Assembly: GCA_934373375.1 (NCBI GenBank)
Contig: CAKROP010000004.1
Coordinates: 1 to 25,204 of the forward strand
Reading direction: 5' to 3'
DNA length: 25,204 nucleotides
Source: an uncultured Anaerosacchariphilus sp.
GTDB lineage: Bacteria > Bacillota > Clostridia > Lachnospirales > Lachnospiraceae
Shown here: positions 21,646-25,204 of the stretch, piece after piece
Layout of the letters: each line of letters opens with the position of its first letter
Numbering within the stretch: the stretch's first letter is position 1
The notes under the pieces: generated by a model
What the model saw: only the letters and a program-made list of their open reading frames with translations
What the model was told of the DNA's origin: nothing
Database searches by the model: none
Position numbers and translations under genes: made by a program

Positions 21646-21699
21646 TGTTGATGGAAAATTCTGAAATATAAAAAAGGAAGGAAAATATTGGCGGAAACC

Positions 21700-21728
21700 T
21701 TGACGCTTTATACCGCTCGGTATATAAT
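21700..21728 (+). promoter_or_regulatory. Sigma-A promoter with TetR-type operator
   Basis: TTGACG (21700-21705), a 17-base spacer and a perfect TATAAT (21723-21728). A perfect 16-bp palindrome TATACCGCTCGGTATA (21709-21724) fills the spacer and overlaps the -10. Its ACCGNNCGGT core is typical of operators for TetR/AcrR repressors. The regulator encoded 80 bases downstream is the obvious ligand, which implies autoregulation of the whole tetR-GH13-glgB unit. Confidence 0.85.
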
Positions 21729-21808
21729 GAAAAAAGAAACGGAACCGGCGGAAATTCTGGTATCGCGGAAGAGCCCGGAAAGAGGGTTCTTACCGGAGGG
21801 ACACACAT

Positions 21809-22387
21809 ATGGACAACAGGGAAACCATTCTTGAGACAGCGCTGGATTTATTTTACACCAGGGGCTACGATGCAGTGGGCGTACAGGAGATCGCGGAGCG
21901 ATCCGGCGTGACGAAGCCGACGCTGTACTATTATTTTAAAAGTAAATACGGTCTTCTGGAACAGCTGCTTTTGAGCCGGAGCGAGGGCTTTGCGGCGGAG
22001 CTTCGTGAGGCGTGCGCTTACCATGGCGACCTGAAGAATACCCTGTGTGCGGCGGCCCGGACAGCGGCGGCCTTTGTGGCGCGGGAACCGAAATTTTCGG
22101 CGCTTTTCGTGGCGCTCTACCATTCGGCAAAGGGAAATGACGCTTATAAGGCCGTGCGCCCCCTGGTGTTCCGCCTGCAGCGGCAGATCGAAGAGGTTTT
22201 CATCAACGCCTCAGCGGACTTGGGCAATATGCACGGGCGGCAGCGGCAATTTTCCCTCGGTTTCATCGGCCTGGTTTTGTACTACATCGTCATGAAGCAG
22301 GAGATCAGCAAGCGCCAGGATGTGCAGATCACGGAAGAGGAGATCGAAGCGCTGGTACATCAGTTCATGCACGGTATTTATTCGTAA
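21809..22387 (+). CDS. TetR/AcrR-family transcriptional regulator
   Basis: A 192-residue regulator. The N-terminal HTH is canonical: RETILETALDLFYTRGYDAV, then VQEIAERSGVTKPTLYYYFKSK (about residues 24-46). The C-terminal helical ligand domain is divergent, as usual, and its inducer cannot be read. ATG 21809 follows GGAGGGACACACAT. It very likely binds the palindrome at 21709-21724 in its own promoter. The GH13 gene follows after 42 bases and glgB after that, all on the same strand, so it probably controls alpha-glucan metabolism in response to a sugar or metabolite. Confidence 0.92.
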   Translation: MDNRETILETALDLFYTRGYDAVGVQEIAERSGVTKPTLYYYFKSKYGLLEQLLLSRSEGFAAELREACAYHGDLKNTLCAAARTAAAFVAREPKFSALFVALYHSAKGNDAYKAVRPLVFRLQRQIEEVFINASADLGNMHGRQRQFSLGFIGLVLYYIVMKQEISKRQDVQITEEEIEALVHQFMHGIYS

Positions 22388-22429
22388 CGGATTCAGAAAA
22401 AAGAGACTTACAAGGGGAGGACAAAAAAG

Positions 22430-23782
22430 ATGGCCAAATGGTATGAAGAAGCCATTTTTTATCATATTTATCCGCTGGGACTTCTGGGCGCGCCCAAGAC
22501 CCACACGGAGGACGGCGTGACCCACCGGCTACGGGAGCTGGACAACTGGGTGCGGCACATGAAGGAATGCGGATTCACGGCGACCTATATCGGACCGCTG
22601 TTTGAATCCACCAGCCACGGTTACGATACCAGGGATTATAAGCAGGTGGACAGCCGCCTGGGCGACAATGAGGATTTTAAGCATTTCGTAAAGCTTTGCC
22701 ATGAAAATGGCATCCGGGTGGTGATAGACGGCGTCTTTAATCACACCGGCCGCGAATTTTTCGCATTCCGGGATATTCAGAAAAACCGGGAGAATTCCCC
22801 GTACCGTTACTGGTATCAGGATGTGAGCTTCGAGGGCAATACCCATTACAACGACGGCTTTTACTACAAGGCCTGGCACAACTGTTTCGAGCTGGCGAAC
22901 CTGAATCTCTGGGATCGGGGCGTGAAGGATTACCTTCTGGATGTGGTGCGGTTCTGGATTGACGAGTTCGATATCGACGGTATCCGCCTGGACTGCGCAG
23001 ACTGCCTGCAGTTTGATTTTATGAAGGAGCTGCGTTGGGTGACCGGTCAGAAAAAGGAGGATTTCTGGCTCATGGGCGAGGTGATTCACGGAGATTACGC
23101 CCGGTGGGTCAACGATGAGATGCTTCATTCGGTGACCAATTACGAGCTGTGGAAGGGTCTGTATTCCGGCCACAATGATCATAATTATTTCGAAATCGCC
23201 CATACCATAAGACGGCAGGTCGACGCGAACGGCGGTATTTACAAGGGATGCAGACTCTATTCCTTTGTAGAGAACCACGACGTGGACCGTATCGTCAATA
23301 AGTTAAATGAAAAGGGCTTTTTACAGTCGGTATACACGTTGCTGTACACACTGCCCGGTATCCCATCCGTCTACTACGGCGGCGAGTGGGGCGTGGAAGG
23401 CCGAAAAGAGGGAGCCTGCGACGATCGTCTGCGGCCCCACCTGGTACTCTCCGAGATGGAGGCCAATCCGCCGATTCCGGAGCTGAAAGGATTGTTATGT
23501 AAACTGGGCGCTATCCATCAGGCAAATCCGGCACTGACTGACGGCGTGTACCGGGAACTGCTTCTGACGAACAGGCAGTACGCATTTGCCAGAATCCTGG
23601 GAAATGAGGCTGTAATCACAGCGGTGAACAACGATGCGAATCCGGTCCACATGGAAATCAACTGCCCGGTGTCCGCATCAGGCGCACAGGAAGCACTGAC
23701 CGACACGGACGCAGAGCTCCGGGACGGCAGAATTATCTGGGAAATGCCCGCGTATGGAAGCGCGGTATTCATTTTGAAATAA
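22430..23782 (+). CDS. GH13 family alpha-glucosidase/alpha-amylase (intracellular)
   Basis: A 450-residue glycoside hydrolase with the GH13 (beta/alpha)8 barrel. All four conserved regions are present: I DGVFNHTG (100-107), II DGIRLDCAD with nucleophile Asp188, III GEVIHG with acid/base Glu217, and IV FVENHDVDR with Asp284. A small C-terminal beta domain (about 375-450) follows. No signal peptide is seen, so it acts on internal oligosaccharides or glycogen-derived maltodextrins. The N-terminus goes straight into the barrel (AIFYHIYPLGLLG), so the N-terminal domain of typical cyclomaltodextrinases is missing. Exact specificity is not evident. ATG 22430 has AGGGGAGG upstream. The gene lies between its likely TetR regulator and glgB. 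Confidence 0.9.
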   Translation: MAKWYEEAIFYHIYPLGLLGAPKTHTEDGVTHRLRELDNWVRHMKECGFTATYIGPLFESTSHGYDTRDYKQVDSRLGDNEDFKHFVKLCHENGIRVVIDGVFNHTGREFFAFRDIQKNRENSPYRYWYQDVSFEGNTHYNDGFYYKAWHNCFELANLNLWDRGVKDYLLDVVRFWIDEFDIDGIRLDCADCLQFDFMKELRWVTGQKKEDFWLMGEVIHGDYARWVNDEMLHSVTNYELWKGLYSGHNDHNYFEIAHTIRRQVDANGGIYKGCRLYSFVENHDVDRIVNKLNEKGFLQSVYTLLYTLPGIPSVYYGGEWGVEGRKEGACDDRLRPHLVLSEMEANPPIPELKGLLCKLGAIHQANPALTDGVYRELLLTNRQYAFARILGNEAVITAVNNDANPVHMEINCPVSASGAQEALTDTDAELRDGRIIWEMPAYGSAVFILK

Positions 23783-23798
23783 AAGCAGGGGTGAGATT

Positions 23799-25204
23799 AT
23801 GAAGGGTAAGAGAACACGGGCAGACGCCAAGGTAAGAGAGGCAGAGAAAGCGGCGAAGAGAGCCGCGCAGGGAAATAAACCGGTAAAGATCGCGGCAGGC
23901 AAGCCGGCGGGGGAACAGGAGAAGGTTTCCTGTTTTATCAGCGATTTTGATCAGTATCTGTTCGGACAGGGCAACCACTACGATATCTTCCGGAAGCTGG
24001 GTGCGCACCTGACCGAGTATGAAGGACAGAAAGGCGTGCATTTCGCAGTCTGGGCGCCCCATGCGGTGGCAGTACACGTCATCGGCGAATTCAACGGCTG
24101 GAACGAGACAAGCCATCCCATGAAGCGGCTGGAGCCCTTAGGAATCTGGGAAGTGTTCGTGCCGGGCGTACAGCTTGGCTGCCTCTATAAATATCTGATT
24201 GAGGCGCAGGATCACAGTCTGCTTTACAAGGCGGATCCGTACGCAACCGAGGCGGAGATGCGCCCGGGAACCGCGTCCAGAGTATCCGATATCTCCGGTT
24301 TCCGCTGGTCTGACGGGGACTGGATGGAGAAACGGAAAAAGAAGGATCCGAAGGAAGAGCCTATGGCTATCTATGAGGTGCATCCGGGTTCCTGGAAGAA
24401 GCATCCTCACGGTCCTGACGAGGACGGTTATTATAACTATCGGGAGCTGGCCCATGCGCTGGCGGATTATGTCCATGAGATGGGTTACACCCATGTGGAG
24501 CTGATGGGTATTGCGGAGCACCCCTTTGACGGCTCCTGGGGCTATCAGGTGACCGGTTATTATGCGCCCACCTCCCGCCATGGAAGCCCGAAGGATTTCA
24601 TGTATCTGATCAATTACCTGCATCAGAAGAAGATCGGCGTCATCCTGGACTGGGTACCGGCTCATTTCCCGAAGGACGCCCATGGTCTGGCGGATTTTGA
24701 CGGCCAGCCCCTGTATGAATATCCGGATCCCAGAAAGGGCGAGCATCCTGACTGGGGTACCAAGGTATTCAACTATGAGATGAACGAGGTGAAGAACTTC
24801 CTGATTGCCAATGCTCTGTACTGGATTGAGGAGTTCCATGTGGACGGCCTGAGAGTGGACGCGGTGGCTTCCATGTTGTACCTGGATTACGGCAGAGAGT
24901 CCGGCCAGTGGATCCCGAATAAGTTCGGCGGCAATAAGAACCTGGAGGCCATCGAGTTCTTCAAGCATCTGAATTCTGTGCTGCTGGGCCGTAACCCGGG
25001 TGCAGTGACTATCGCCGAGGAGTCTACGGCATGGCCCATGGTGACGGGTAGCCCCGAGGACGACGGTCTGGGCTTCTCCTTCAAATGGAATATGGGCTGG
25101 ATGAACGATTTCCTGGAATATATGAAGCTGGATCCCTATTTCCGGAAGGGCGCGCATAATCTGATGACCTTTGCCATGACCTATGCCTACAGCGAGAATT
25201 ATAT
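23799..25204 (+). CDS. glgB: 1,4-alpha-glucan branching enzyme GlgB (cut by window end)
   Basis: The first 468 codons of a glycogen branching enzyme, which makes alpha-1,6 branches in glycogen in the cytoplasm. An unusual Lys/Ala-rich N-terminal extension (1-42) precedes the CBM48 domain (FISDFDQYLFGQGNHYDIF, then GVHFAVWAPHAVAVHVIGEF). The GH13 barrel starts near 187 with AIYEVHPGSWKK. Catalytic motifs are DWVPAHF, DGLRVDAVA with nucleophile Asp354, and TIAEES with acid/base Glu407. ATG 23799 follows AGGGGTGAG. It starts 16 bases after the GH13 gene, so the two are co-transcribed. The reading frame is still open at the last base. Other glg genes are not in the window. Confidence 0.95.
   Translation, partial: MKGKRTRADAKVREAEKAAKRAAQGNKPVKIAAGKPAGEQEKVSCFISDFDQYLFGQGNHYDIFRKLGAHLTEYEGQKGVHFAVWAPHAVAVHVIGEFNGWNETSHPMKRLEPLGIWEVFVPGVQLGCLYKYLIEAQDHSLLYKADPYATEAEMRPGTASRVSDISGFRWSDGDWMEKRKKKDPKEEPMAIYEVHPGSWKKHPHGPDEDGYYNYRELAHALADYVHEMGYTHVELMGIAEHPFDGSWGYQVTGYYAPTSRHGSPKDFMYLINYLHQKKIGVILDWVPAHFPKDAHGLADFDGQPLYEYPDPRKGEHPDWGTKVFNYEMNEVKNFLIANALYWIEEFHVDGLRVDAVASMLYLDYGRESGQWIPNKFGGNKNLEAIEFFKHLNSVLLGRNPGAVTIAEESTAWPMVTGSPEDDGLGFSFKWNMGWMNDFLEYMKLDPYFRKGAHNLMTFAMTYAYSENY

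Overview
The window reads as the chromosome of an anaerobic, spore-forming member of the Clostridia, most likely a gut Lachnospiraceae. Reasons: a spoVA sporulation locus with a sigma-G-like promoter, strong GGAGG ribosome sites, a DegV protein, a GH13/GlgB glycogen locus, and moderately GC-rich genes with AT-rich promoters. The taxonomy is an inference from gene content. No rRNA, tRNA, CRISPR array, insertion sequence or relaxase was seen.

Layout. 1-456: 3' end of an amino-acid ABC transporter ATPase. 477-740: a 189-nt nested palindrome, then a rho-independent terminator. 755-5924: a rearranged spoVA locus. Its order is sigma-G-type promoter, 50-aa single-TM protein, spoVAB, spoVAC, a ferredoxin-like remnant, spoVAA (out of its usual first place), an AT-rich DUF4143-type ATPase with its own promoter and palindrome, a truncated LysR fragment, spoVAD (frameshifted) and spoVAEB. 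5951-6985: a DegV lipid-binding protein with its own promoter and terminator.

7054-18004 is the most unusual part: one promoter, eight closely packed genes and one strong terminator. The genes encode a HerA/VirB4-like P-loop ATPase with a Ser-rich insert (frameshifted here), a TNT-like (NADase-fold) protein, a hyperacidic Asp/Glu repeat protein, an unknown protein with C-terminal Ig-like repeats but no signal peptide, an Hsp70 without the usual helical lid, a J-like/TPR membrane protein without the HPD motif, a zinc-ribbon membrane protein, and an XRE-type regulator with a large unknown C-terminal region. A ninth gene (18120-20483) follows under its own promoter. It encodes an N-terminal TPR, a long acidic linker and a CbxX/SpoVK-like AAA+ domain whose Walker B is degenerate. 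I do not recognise this set as a named system. It looks like a membrane-associated ATPase/chaperone machine handling a toxin-like substrate, with defence or secretion as competing guesses.

20507-25204: a terminator, a PfkB-family sugar-phosphate kinase on the minus strand, and a divergent promoter region. Then comes a TetR-type regulator with a perfect 16-bp operator inside its promoter, followed by a GH13 alpha-glucosidase/amylase and glgB (cut by the window end), which together suggest a regulated alpha-glucan/glycogen operon.

Two conserved genes, spoVAD and the HerA-like ATPase, are each split by a frameshift. Assembly or read indels must be excluded before biological inactivation is claimed.
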